Below, piece after piece: positions 44,312 through 54,243 of a DNA stretch of 64,000 nucleotides. The position numbers and the translations under genes were made by a program. Source of the DNA: Flavobacterium sp. Root901 (GTDB lineage Bacteria > Bacteroidota > Bacteroidia > Flavobacteriales > Flavobacteriaceae); the NCBI RefSeq assembly GCF_001429765.1, contig NZ_LMJB01000005.1, positions 892,668 through 956,667 of the forward strand, read 5' to 3'. Under the pieces are notes generated by a model, which saw nothing but the letters and a program-made list of their open reading frames with translations, was not told the origin of the DNA and searched no databases. How positions within the stretch are numbered: position 1 is the first letter of the stretch; each line of letters opens with the position of its first letter.

Positions 44312-44974
44312 ATGAATAAGACTTTGAAAATAATAATAATAGCAAGTATAAGCATGCTAGTAATTAGCTATTTATCTTATATTTTTTATGGTATTATAAG
44401 ATACAGTCACTCTTCGGATTGGCAGACTTACAAACAATATATATGGATTTTTAAAGACTCTGCTAAAAAAGATATTAATACTAATTTCTGTTTTAGTTAT
44501 GTAAAAGAAAGAGATGTCTATAATAATTTTGATTATAAGGATATTTATAATGTAATGGTATGGGAGTTTAAAGACTTGGGTAATGCTGAATTGAAAAAAT
44601 CAACCATTAACCAAAATGTTGATCTTGAAGATGTGAAATTTGACTCTGGAGAAATATTAAATAAAGGCAGCAAATTAGAATTAACAATTAACTATGGTTT
44701 TGTTTTTAATTCTGCCATCAATGTAAATTTAGATAAATATTCAAAAATAGAGAGAACCTTTAAGGAAACTAATTATAAGGGGTTTTATGGTTCAATAAAT
44801 CAAATGTCCTTCAGTGATGAAAAAGGAGAACACCAAATACTTTTAGATTTTACTAAACGAATAACCCCAACATTATTTTTATTTTACAAGGGGCATCAAA
44901 GTTTTTATATAATTATGATTTATTCAAAGAATCTATTTGATGAGAATATAATTAAGATATTAAATCTGGAGTAG
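44312..44974 (+). CDS. Membrane-anchored protein, second candidate immunity gene
   Basis: 220 residues. One N-terminal membrane helix (IIIIASISMLVISYLSYIFY) is followed by a mixed alpha/beta soluble part of about 190 residues, probably periplasmic (DWQTYKQYIWIFKDSAKKDI, TNYKGFYGSINQMSFSDEKG). No family is recognised. It starts 7 bases after the tip-like remnant and ends exactly where homology to the RHS tip resumes, as expected for a module inserted between RHS tips. The immunity role is inferred from position only. Confidence 0.55.
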   Translation: MNKTLKIIIIASISMLVISYLSYIFYGIIRYSHSSDWQTYKQYIWIFKDSAKKDINTNFCFSYVKERDVYNNFDYKDIYNVMVWEFKDLGNAELKKSTINQNVDLEDVKFDSGEILNKGSKLELTINYGFVFNSAINVNLDKYSKIERTFKETNYKGFYGSINQMSFSDEKGEHQILLDFTKRITPTLFLFYKGHQSFYIIMIYSKNLFDENIIKILNLE

Positions 44975-45131
44975 TTCCTAGTCTAGTTGGAGCTGCATTA
45001 ATAAGTGCAGGAGTGTACATTTTGGTACTGCCTACGCTGAGTATGTTAAAACAGGTGATTGGAATGCCGCATCAAATAATGCAGGATTAGTTTTGGTGCA
45101 ACCCGTTCGTGCAGATATGTTTTTCCACAAT
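44960..45131 (+). pseudogene. Frameshifted fragment of an RHS C-terminal tip
   Basis: The reading GAALISAGV (44989-45015), then after a frameshift HFGTAYAEYVKTGDWNAASN NAG (45018-45089), aligns with GAGLIAAGVGHFAAAYSEFK QTGDWGAASKNAG of the intact RHS tip (about 42858-42960). About two thirds of positions are identical by eye. The fragment has no RHS core in front and is cut by the inverted-repeat element that follows. Confidence 0.75.
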
Positions 45132-45287
45132 GATAGCGCAGATTTGCAATCTGTGCCCGCAAAGAAAAGCACCCAAGAATTAAGTATTAAAGGATAGTTT
45201 GCAGTAATAGAAAAAGTGAAGTATAAATTAAAAAAGCTATAGCACGTAGATCTACTTTGTGGGCACAGATTGCAAATCTGCGCTATC
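45132..45287. mobile_element. 156-bp MITE-like element with 33-bp terminal inverted repeats
   Basis: The arms 45132-45164 (GATAGCGCAGATTTGCAATC...) and 45255-45287 are reverse complements over 33 bases with a single mismatch. The 90-base interior has no gene. It interrupts a decayed RHS tip. No transposase is nearby, so it would need a partner in trans. No clear target duplication is visible. Confidence 0.6.
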
Positions 45288-45434
45288 GGGGTTTTGAACA
45301 ACGTACAGGTGTCATTGGTATTCACAGTGGAAAGTTTAATGTCATGTACGAAAATGGTGGTGGTATTGGTATAAGACATTTGAGGTTAGAGATAGAAATG
45401 ATAGTTATAGAATTGCGGCTTTAAATTTGTCGTA
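45288..45434 (+). pseudogene. Second part of a decayed RHS tip (toxin end)
   Basis: Short readable pieces in shifting frames, such as EQRTGVIGIHSGKFNVMYEN and VRDRNDSYRIAALN, lie between the MITE-like element and the immunity remnant. They have the look of a C-terminal toxin end broken by frameshifts. No family is recognised. Confidence 0.45.
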
Positions 45435-45530
45435 TTTTTTCTTATTTTTATTTCCTCACTGTTTTGGGGAGGAATTTGCTCAAAGTATTTATTAGAAAGT
45501 TATTGTAAACAAGATTCATTGTTTCACTGA
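45435..45530 (+). pseudogene. 3' remnant of an immunity-gene paralogue
   Basis: The frame reads FFLIFISSLFWGGICSKYLL then ESYCK to a stop, matching the C-terminus of the intact membrane protein at 43610 (FFSASIIWGSILTKFLLKTYCN). The conserved W-G, K-x-L-L and Y-C positions align. Only this last exported-helix part survives, and upstream codons contain stops. Confidence 0.65.
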
Positions 45531-45634
45531 AGTGAACCTAGAAAAAGGGAACTCAAATTTATTGACGCCATATATCTCGCTTTATTATAAAAAATAATTT
45601 AACAGGATTTAACTTAAAAAATAAAAATTTAAAT

Positions 45635-46390
45635 ATGAAAAAAATAATGTTTTTTGCAGTAATGTTTTTTAATGCATTTATTTACTGCCAGACTTTTGAT
45701 GGTAATTTAGGTTCTAATAGCTTAAGATGGAACACAGAACAAAAAGATTTTAATGCACTGCCCAGGGTTGGAATTAACCCAATGTCTATAAAGCTTTGGG
45801 ATAATTATGCAGGAACTGGTGCGCCATCGACCTATGGGTCTTTGTTAGAAATTTACGGAAAATATGCGCATTCAGTTTCTCAACTATATTTTAAAAGTAC
45901 TTGGGAAGGTGATAAAATGATGTTTAGGAGCGCCTTCTATAATCAGAACTATTGGGGCGAATGGCGAACTTTATTAGACTCGAAAAGTGATATTGAATCT
46001 TCGGGTATTTTAAAAATTACTGGGACGGCTAATAGTTTCGTTTCTGGAAGTCTAGGTGTTGGCACAACAACTACAGGAACACATAAACTGGCAGTTGAAG
46101 GTTCAGTTGGAGCAAGAGAAGTAAAAGTACAGGCAATAGGATGGGCAGATTTTGTATTCAAAAATGACTATAATTTACCAACACTTGCAGAAGTTGAAAA
46201 ACACATTAAAGAAAAAGGCCATTTAGAAAATATTCCTAATGAGAAAGAAGTTTTAGAAAATGGAATTAATCTTGGAGAGATGAATTCAAGACTACTTCAA
46301 AAAATAGAAGAACTAACACTTTATATGATTGAAATGAAAAAAGAAATTGAAAGGCAAAATGAAGAAATTGAAAAACTTAAATTTAAATAA
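45635..46390 (+). CDS. Exported tail-fibre-like protein
   Basis: 251 residues. A signal peptide (MKKIMFFAVMFFNAFIYCQ) precedes a beta-rich fibre-like part with LGVGTTTTGTHKLAVEG, the 'VGIGTT' repeat of Bacteroidota fibre proteins. A C-terminal block (residues 163-251; WADFVFKNDYNLPTLAEVEK, LENIPNEKEVLENGINLGEM) then runs into a coiled coil. This end is typical of short tail-fibre/adhesin-like proteins in the phylum. It has no T9SS sorting domain. The neighbouring gene carries the same C-terminal block. Its role, perhaps adhesion or target recognition, is inferred from the fold only. Confidence 0.7.
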   Translation: MKKIMFFAVMFFNAFIYCQTFDGNLGSNSLRWNTEQKDFNALPRVGINPMSIKLWDNYAGTGAPSTYGSLLEIYGKYAHSVSQLYFKSTWEGDKMMFRSAFYNQNYWGEWRTLLDSKSDIESSGILKITGTANSFVSGSLGVGTTTTGTHKLAVEGSVGAREVKVQAIGWADFVFKNDYNLPTLAEVEKHIKEKGHLENIPNEKEVLENGINLGEMNSRLLQKIEELTLYMIEMKKEIERQNEEIEKLKFK

Positions 46391-46396
46391 ATAATT

Positions 46397-47374
46397 ATGA
46401 AATTAAAATTTATAATAATTTTATTCTTTATTTTAAGTGCATTATCAGCCCAACAAATAGGAGATGGATTTGCTCCTGCAACTATTACGAATTTTTCAGC
46501 TCCTATTAAATCTGGAATTTATAATGGATTAAATACAACTACTATTGGTATGGTTCCTGATAATAGTCAAGTATGGCAACATTTAATTGTTGCAAGACAC
46601 ATAGGAACGACAAATAATTATCAATTACAAATAGCATCTACTTTTGCTGTTAATGACAGGCTGTTTTTTAGAAAAATTGCAGCAAGCGATTTGTCTGCTC
46701 AAAACACAAATTGGGTTGAATTGGCAACAAGAGGAATTAATAATTTTGAAGGTAATCAAACCATAAATGGAAGCGTTGGGATAGGAACTTCTACACCTCT
46801 TGCTAAGTTAGAGATTAATAATGGGAACTTACTTGTTCGAAATCTTATTAACTCAGATAATGAGTCTGCTACTATGATTGCACAGACTATTTATAATAAT
46901 GGAATTTATGGTACTTCTATAAAAAGTATTACTCAAAGCGGAGGAAATAACACCTATGGGATGCAGTTTTTTACCCAAGAATCGTATGTGACAAAACAAA
47001 CGGAAAAAATGAGAATTTTAGGTAATGGAAATGTTGGTATAGGTGTTTTAAATCCATTAAATAAACTAGATGTAAACGGGACAATACATTCAAAAGAGGT
47101 TAAGGTTGATATGGACAAATGGTCAGATTTTGTATTTAAAAAAGAATATATCCTGCCTACACTTCAGCAAGTTGAAGAACATATAAAAGAAAAAGGTTAC
47201 TTAGAAAATATTCCAAACGAAAAAGAAGTTTTAGAAAATGGAATTAGTTTAGGAGAAATGAATTCTAAACTTTTACAAAAAATTGAAGAACTAACACTAT
47301 ATGTTATTCAACAAAACAAACAAATTACTAATTTGCAAAGCAGATTAGATAAAATAGAATTAAATTCCAATTAA
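46397..47374 (+). CDS. Exported tail-fibre-like protein (paralogue)
   Basis: 325 residues. A signal peptide (MKLKFIIILFFILSALSAQQ) precedes a fibre-like N-terminal domain unlike that of the previous gene. Two GIGT-type repeats follow (VGIGTSTPLAKLEINNGNLL, VGIGVLNPLNKLDVNGTIH). The C-terminal block at 235-325 (WSDFVFKKEYILPTLQQVEE ...) is identical to that of the preceding gene at about 55 of 70 aligned positions, counted by eye. The two genes are 6 bases apart. Shared ends with different heads suggest domain shuffling. Confidence 0.7.
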   Translation: MKLKFIIILFFILSALSAQQIGDGFAPATITNFSAPIKSGIYNGLNTTTIGMVPDNSQVWQHLIVARHIGTTNNYQLQIASTFAVNDRLFFRKIAASDLSAQNTNWVELATRGINNFEGNQTINGSVGIGTSTPLAKLEINNGNLLVRNLINSDNESATMIAQTIYNNGIYGTSIKSITQSGGNNTYGMQFFTQESYVTKQTEKMRILGNGNVGIGVLNPLNKLDVNGTIHSKEVKVDMDKWSDFVFKKEYILPTLQQVEEHIKEKGYLENIPNEKEVLENGISLGEMNSKLLQKIEELTLYVIQQNKQITNLQSRLDKIELNSN

Positions 47375-47381
47375 GATAGAG

Positions 47382-47428
47382 AAAATATCAATAATGTTAA
47401 AAAAGCGAGATTTAGGTCTCGCTTTTTT
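47382..47428 (+). repeat. 47-bp direct repeat, right copy (contains terminator)
   Basis: Identical over 47 bases to 36617-36663, including the GCGAGA/TCTCGC terminator stem (47399-47428). It begins eight bases after the stop of the last tail-fibre-like gene and ends the candidate island. Confidence 0.95.
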
Positions 47429-47687
47429 TTATTGCCATATTTTTTTTCTTAGCTATGTATTTTTATTAAATCCTCAAAAAACAATAAAAATTTTATATGT
47501 ATGCATAGTATTGTAATTTTTCTTAGTTTAATATTGATTTTTATTTAATAAAATCAATTACGAAATAGTTAAAATACTTTTAAAAATTGTGATTAATATT
47601 AATTTTTTTTAACGTTTTTTTATTAATATTAAAAATATTTGTATTTTGGCTATTAAAACTAATAAGAACTAACCAAAAACTAACCTA
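47429..47687. other. AT-rich spacer upstream of the TonB receptor
   Basis: No gene is seen. The stretch is strongly A/T-rich with poly-T runs. AATATTTG (47635-47642) and TATTTTGG (47644-47651) each miss the TAnnTTTG consensus by one base, so a promoter is likely here but not pinned down. Confidence 0.4.
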
Positions 47688-50480
47688 ATGAGAGTCTACT
47701 TGCTAATTATGTTGTTTTTCAGCGGAATATCTTTTGCGCAGAATACAATTACAGGTTCTGTTACTGATAGTAACAAACAATCTATTCCCGGTGCCAATGT
47801 TGTTGTACTTGGAGGCAGCGGAGGTGTATCAACTGATTTTGACGGAACATTTAAATTAACCACAAGTGCTAAATTCCCTTTTTCAATAAAGGTATCTGCA
47901 GTGGGATTTGAAGCGCAAACAATCAATGTTACATCTGTAAATCAAAAATTAAATGTTGTTTTAAAAGATGAAGAAACTAAACTGGACGAGATTGTAGTAT
48001 CTGCTTCAAGAACTCCTGAAAGAGTTATCGAATCTCCTGTTACTATTGAAAGGATGGGGATTCAGGAAATTAAAAATACAACGGCTCCGAGTTTCTATGA
48101 TGGATTAGAAAATTTAAAAGAAGTGCATTTCAACACGAGCAGTATTTCTTTTAAATCAATTAATACTCGTGGATTTGCTACAGTAGCCAATACCAGATTT
48201 ATGCAGTTAGTAGACGGGATGGATAACTCTTCTCCGGCATTAAACTTTGTATTAGGAAACTTAATTGGTGTTTCTGATATTGATGTTGCAAGTGTGGAGC
48301 TTTTACCGGGAGCTTCTTCTGCTCTGTATGGTGCCAATGCCTTCAACGGAATCATGTTTATGAATAGTAAAAGCCCTTTCACAAACGAAGGAATTAGTGT
48401 TTATTATAAATACGGACAAACTAACCAGGATATTGCCGGAACAAATGATTATAATGATTTCGGAATTAGAGCGGCAAAAGCATTTACTAAGCATTTTGCT
48501 ATGAAAGCTAATTTTACTTACATGAGGGCTACCGAATGGATCGCCGGAGATAAAAGAAGTATGACGCCGGGAGGTGACAGTCATGCGGTAAATCAAAATT
48601 ATGATGGATTAAATATTTATGGTGATGAGGTTACAACTTTTATTTCAAATGTTGGTCAGGTAAGCAGAACTGGTTACCGCGAACAAGATTTGACTGATAA
48701 TAAAGTTAAAAGTATGAAAGCCGATTTTAGTGCTCATATTAAACCTTGGGCGGATGACACAGAATTTATTTTGCAATATAAAATTGGTACAGGTAGTACG
48801 ATTTATCAAGGTGCAAACAGATATGCATTAAAAGATTTCTTAATGCAGCAAGGTAAATTTGAGGTAAAAGGAAAAAACTTTTTTGGAAGAATATATTTTA
48901 CAAGTGAAGATGCAGGAGATTCTTATGATATGAGATTTGCTGCATGGAATGTGAACAGAGCTGCAAAATCAGATACGGAATGGTTTACAAATTATGCTAC
49001 GGCTTATCAATATGCAGGTGCAGTTATGGGAACAAATGCAAATGAGTCTGCTGCAATAGCTAGAAACTTTGCAGACTATAATGTTCTTCCGGCTGCTATT
49101 TCTTTTATTCCAAAACCAACAGGTTCTCCTAGATTTGAACCGGGTTCTGCTCAGTTTAATAATGCTTTAGCAACGGTTGTTTCAAATCCTGATTTAACAC
49201 AAGGTGCTAAATTTATTGATCATTCAAAATTATACCATTCAGATGTAAATTATAATTTTAGAGATATTATCAAATGGGCTGAAATTCAGGTTGGTGGTTC
49301 TTGGAGAAAATATGTGATGAATTCTGAAGGAACAATCTTTACAGATTACGACGGACCAATCGATTATAAAGAATATGGAGCTTATGCTCAATTACAGAAA
49401 AAATTCTTAGACGACAGATTGAAATTTACAGGGTCCTTACGTTACGATAAAAGTCAGAACTTTGACGGAAATGTTTCTCCGCGTGTGTCATTTGTATATT
49501 CTGCAGGGGAGTCTAAAAGACATAACTTTAGAGTTTCTTATCAAACAGGTTTCCGTAACCCAACAACACAAGATCAATATATTGGTTTGGATTTAGGTCC
49601 ATTTGCATTAATTGGTTCTGCAGCTGAAAATCTGGACCGTTTTCAGGAAACAGTAAATGTAAGTTCAGCAGGACAGGCAGTTGCTGGTCAGCCGGCTACG
49701 ATTAATATGTCTGGTCAGAATGCTTATCATAATGCTTATACAGTAGCTTCTGTTCAGGCATTTGCAGCTTCTTCAAATCCAAATGATCTTCAGGTTGCGA
49801 ACATCGGATTAGTAAAACCGGAACAAGTGCAGGCTTTTGAGGCGGGATACCGTACTGTTGTTCAAAATGATTTATCAATTGATATTAACGGATATTACAA
49901 TATCTATAATGATTTCATGAATACGGCAAGAGTTATTTCTCCTTATTACGGAACAGTAGGAACAGATCCAAGTAATCCTGCAGTACAACAAACATATCAG
50001 GCATTAGCTTTTGGTGACAGAAGAGTGTATCAGGTTTATACTAATACGACAGCTCAAATTTCTTCTTTAGGATTCGGCGTTGGTTTGTCTAAAAAAGTAT
50101 ATAAAGATTTTGAGTTGGGAGTTAATTACAATTATGCTCAGTTTAATTTTAAGCAACAAGATGACCCTGATTTCGTTGCAGGATTTAATACTCCAAAACA
50201 CAGAATTAAAGCTTCGTTAGGAAATTCTAAAGTTATTAAAAACTTAGGATTCAATGTGAATGTGAGATGGAATACAGAATACTTATGGGAATCATCTTTT
50301 GGAGACGGAATTATCCCGGAAAATACTGTTCTTGATGCTCAGATAAATTATGCACTGCCAAAATTAAAATCTGTAATAAAAGTTGGTGCAACAAATCTTT
50401 TCGGAAAAGATTATCTTCAGGTAATTGGGGCAGGTATGATTGGTCAGCAATGGTTTGCTTCATGGACAATTAATCCTTAA
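47688..50480 (+). CDS. TonB-dependent outer-membrane receptor
   Basis: 930 residues. The parts in order are a signal peptide (MRVYLLIMLFFSGISFAQ), a carboxypeptidase-regulatory-like (CarboxypepD_reg) domain (GSVTDSNKQSIPGANVVVLG, about 22-100), a TonB-box-like region (LDEIVVSASRTPE), a plug (TRGFATVANTRFMQLVDGMD, VELLPGASSALYGANAFNGI) and a long beta-barrel to the end (GAGMIGQQWFASWTINP). It imports a substrate across the outer membrane using TonB-ExbBD energy. The next gene, 78 bases on, encodes an SGNH-hydrolase lipoprotein in place of a SusD protein, suggesting an esterified ligand (inference). Confidence 0.92.
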   Translation: MRVYLLIMLFFSGISFAQNTITGSVTDSNKQSIPGANVVVLGGSGGVSTDFDGTFKLTTSAKFPFSIKVSAVGFEAQTINVTSVNQKLNVVLKDEETKLDEIVVSASRTPERVIESPVTIERMGIQEIKNTTAPSFYDGLENLKEVHFNTSSISFKSINTRGFATVANTRFMQLVDGMDNSSPALNFVLGNLIGVSDIDVASVELLPGASSALYGANAFNGIMFMNSKSPFTNEGISVYYKYGQTNQDIAGTNDYNDFGIRAAKAFTKHFAMKANFTYMRATEWIAGDKRSMTPGGDSHAVNQNYDGLNIYGDEVTTFISNVGQVSRTGYREQDLTDNKVKSMKADFSAHIKPWADDTEFILQYKIGTGSTIYQGANRYALKDFLMQQGKFEVKGKNFFGRIYFTSEDAGDSYDMRFAAWNVNRAAKSDTEWFTNYATAYQYAGAVMGTNANESAAIARNFADYNVLPAAISFIPKPTGSPRFEPGSAQFNNALATVVSNPDLTQGAKFIDHSKLYHSDVNYNFRDIIKWAEIQVGGSWRKYVMNSEGTIFTDYDGPIDYKEYGAYAQLQKKFLDDRLKFTGSLRYDKSQNFDGNVSPRVSFVYSAGESKRHNFRVSYQTGFRNPTTQDQYIGLDLGPFALIGSAAENLDRFQETVNVSSAGQAVAGQPATINMSGQNAYHNAYTVASVQAFAASSNPNDLQVANIGLVKPEQVQAFEAGYRTVVQNDLSIDINGYYNIYNDFMNTARVISPYYGTVGTDPSNPAVQQTYQALAFGDRRVYQVYTNTTAQISSLGFGVGLSKKVYKDFELGVNYNYAQFNFKQQDDPDFVAGFNTPKHRIKASLGNSKVIKNLGFNVNVRWNTEYLWESSFGDGIIPENTVLDAQINYALPKLKSVIKVGATNLFGKDYLQVIGAGMIGQQWFASWTINP

Positions 50481-50558
50481 ATGATATAATTATCTGCGTG
50501 AACAGACTCAGATTAGTCTGATGAAAAATGAAGAGGTAATAATTTAAAAAGTACTAAC

Positions 50559-52124
50559 ATGAAAAAAAATATAAAATGGCTATTTTTGGTTTCTTTAACC
50601 TTTTTAGCAGCTTGTAATAATGACGATGATAATAACACTCCAGAAGAAGTTCCGGTAACTCCGGGTTCGGCAGTTTTTACAAAATATGTGGCTTTAGGAG
50701 ATTCTTTTGCTGCTGGTTACAGCGATAATGCTCTTTTCAAAAAAGGACAGGAAGGAGCTTATACTAATATTTTAGCACAGCAGTTTACAGCCGCAGGCGG
50801 AGGAACTTTTACAACTCCGTTAATGAATGATAATTTGGGAGGACTATTGTTAGGGGGAAATGTTGTTGCGGCAACAAGACTATACTTTAACGGAGTAGGA
50901 CCAGTAAATGTGACAGGAAAACCAACCACTGAAATTACGGCTCACCTTACAGGACCATTTAACAACTTAGGTGTTCCGGGGGCAAAAAGTTTTCACTTAG
51001 TTGCGCCGGGATATGGAAATGTTGCCGGAGTAGCATCCGGAGCAGCAAATCCTTATTTTGCAAGATTCGCAAGTTCGCCTTCAACTACGGTTTTAGCTGA
51101 TGCTGTAACACAGGCACCTACTTTCTTTTCTTTGTTTATTGGAGGAAATGATGTTTTGAGTTATGCAACTTCCGGAGGAGTTGGAAAAGATCAAAAAGGG
51201 AATTTAAATCCTGCTACTTATGGAGGAAATGATATTACAGATCCAGCAGTTTTTGCCAATGTTTATAATACACTGGTAACAAGTTTAACTGCAAATGGAG
51301 CAAAAGGAGTAGTGGCAAACCTGCCATATATTACAGCGTTGCCTTATTTTACAACTGTGCCGTACAATCCGCTTACAGCAAAATCTCTTGGAGGCAACAA
51401 TGAAGCGGTAGGAAAAGCAACAATTAAAGCATTGAATGCGCAATTGTATGGGCCGCTGAAACAAGCTTTAACAGTTTTTAATGCAGGCGATAGAATTAGT
51501 TTACTGTCTGAAACTGCTGCAAATCCGGTATTAATAAAAGATGAGTCTCTTCCTAATTTGTCTGCTCAGCTCACAGCGGCATTTACGCCTTCATTGGGAG
51601 CACAGACTGCAGCTTTTTATGGAGCTGTTTTTGGTCAGGCCAGACAAGCAAGAGCAACAGACTTGGTGGTTTTACCAACAAGAACAGATATTGGAGCAGC
51701 GCCAAAAGCGTCAGATTCAGGACTTGGTATTGCACCGCCGGCACCATTAGATAAATTTGGAATAACATATCCTTTACAAGATAAACACGTTTTGATTCCG
51801 GTTGAAATAACAGAAATAAAAAATGCAACAGATGCCTACAATATAACGATTGAAGCAGTAGCAAAAGAAAAAGGTTTAGCTTTTGTTGATACAAGAGCGA
51901 TCTTAACTCAGTTGGCAACTGGTGGATACAGATTTGGTAATTACACAATGTCTTCTACGTATGTAACCGGTGGAGCTTTCTCATTAGATGGAGTTCATCC
52001 AAGCGGAAGAGGATATGGGTTGATTGCTAATATATTTATTGATGCAATAAATGCTAAATATGGTTCTACATTACGTCATGTTGATTTAGGATTATATCCA
52101 ATTCAATATCCGGCGTCATTATAA
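50559..52124 (+). CDS. SGNH/GDSL hydrolase lipoprotein
   Basis: 521 residues with a lipoprotein signal peptide (WLFLVSLTFLAACN). The GDSL blocks are visible: block I ALGDSFAAG with nucleophile Ser49, a Gly-bearing block II (NLGVPGAKS), block III GGND near 195, and block V DGVHPSGRG with Asp477/His480. At 521 residues it is longer than most GDSL esterases because of inserts between blocks I and V. It probably hydrolyses an ester at the outer membrane. Pairing with the TonB receptor upstream suggests processing of that receptor's ligand. Confidence 0.85.
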   Translation: MKKNIKWLFLVSLTFLAACNNDDDNNTPEEVPVTPGSAVFTKYVALGDSFAAGYSDNALFKKGQEGAYTNILAQQFTAAGGGTFTTPLMNDNLGGLLLGGNVVAATRLYFNGVGPVNVTGKPTTEITAHLTGPFNNLGVPGAKSFHLVAPGYGNVAGVASGAANPYFARFASSPSTTVLADAVTQAPTFFSLFIGGNDVLSYATSGGVGKDQKGNLNPATYGGNDITDPAVFANVYNTLVTSLTANGAKGVVANLPYITALPYFTTVPYNPLTAKSLGGNNEAVGKATIKALNAQLYGPLKQALTVFNAGDRISLLSETAANPVLIKDESLPNLSAQLTAAFTPSLGAQTAAFYGAVFGQARQARATDLVVLPTRTDIGAAPKASDSGLGIAPPAPLDKFGITYPLQDKHVLIPVEITEIKNATDAYNITIEAVAKEKGLAFVDTRAILTQLATGGYRFGNYTMSSTYVTGGAFSLDGVHPSGRGYGLIANIFIDAINAKYGSTLRHVDLGLYPIQYPASL

Positions 52125-52144
52125 TTTACCATTTTTAAATTAAG

Positions 52145-52181
52145 AAAGCCACACATTTTTTAAAATGTAGTGGCTTTTTTT
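52145..52181 (+). terminator. Terminator after the SGNH gene
   Basis: AAAGCCACACATTTT pairs with AAAATGTAGTGGCTTT (one bulge), then a T run. Confidence 0.75.
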
Positions 52182-52268
52182 ATTTCGTTAAAAAATGACA
52201 TAAACGACATTTTAAAAGTCTGTTTTTAGGAATCAAACAAAATCATGGTATTTTTTATGAAAAAAAAA

Positions 52269-52298
52269 TTGATTTTATATTTTAAAAAATTATCTTTG
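52269..52298 (+). promoter_or_regulatory. Promoter of atpD-atpC
   Basis: TTG (52269-52271), a 19-base spacer, then TATCTTTG (52291-52298) is a textbook Bacteroidota promoter, 61 bases before the atpD start. Confidence 0.7.
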
Positions 52299-52356
52299 CG
52301 CTCTGAAAAAAGAGGTATTTTCGATAAACCTAAATAGCTATTTAATAAATACATAA

Positions 52357-53871
<1,515 letters not shown>

Positions 53872-53940
53872 TCTAGTTTTCAGTATTCAGTCACAGTATT
53901 TATACTGAGACTTATAACTGAGACTGTAAACTAAAAAAAG

Positions 53941-54222
53941 ATGACTTTAGAAATAGTATCACCAGAGGCAAAATTATTTTCAGGAGAAGTAACTTCAGTT
54001 ACATTACCTGGAGTTGATGGAAGCTTTCAAATATTGAATCATCACGCGCCTATTGTTTCTATTTTAGAAAAAGGAACTATAAAAATTGCAGCTCCTAGTT
54101 TCAATTTTTCTAAAGAGGTAGCAGATAAATTTACGAAAGTTAATGACCAAACCTATACATTAGAGATTACGTCAGGTACAATCGAAATGAAAGACAATAA
54201 GATAATTGTTTTAGTTGACTAA
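53941..54222 (+). CDS. atpC: F1F0 ATP synthase subunit epsilon (short form)
   Basis: 93 residues covering only the N-terminal beta-sandwich: LEIVSPEAKLFSGEVTSVTL, PGVDGSFQILNHHAPIVSIL, GTIEMKDNKIIVLVD. The C-terminal two-helix domain that inhibits ATP hydrolysis in E. coli (139 residues) is absent, a common condition in Bacteroidota. It is co-transcribed with atpD. Regulation through the missing helices cannot occur in the usual way. Confidence 0.93.
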   Translation: MTLEIVSPEAKLFSGEVTSVTLPGVDGSFQILNHHAPIVSILEKGTIKIAAPSFNFSKEVADKFTKVNDQTYTLEITSGTIEMKDNKIIVLVD

Positions 54223-54243
54223 TAACAATTTCGAAATAATTTT

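Larger units (their letters stand above)
36617..47428. mobile_element. Candidate RHS genomic island downstream of glmS
   Basis: The segment is bracketed by a 47-bp perfect direct repeat that includes the glmS terminator. All genes inside belong to RHS, immunity-like and tail-fibre-like families unrelated to the flanking housekeeping genes. It contains decayed duplicate modules and a MITE-like element. No integrase or transposase is present, so self-mobility is not shown; the call is an inference from the repeats, content and decay. Confidence 0.5.

Noticed and set aside
45032..45379. 115-codon minus-strand gene in the decayed RHS region
   Set aside because: The frame crosses the MITE-like element and is antisense to an RHS tip fragment. 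It has no start context or family feature.
45635..47374. Prophage or phage-tail-derived contractile system
   Set aside because: Only fibre-like proteins with Sec signals are present. No sheath, baseplate, portal, terminase or lysis genes are seen.
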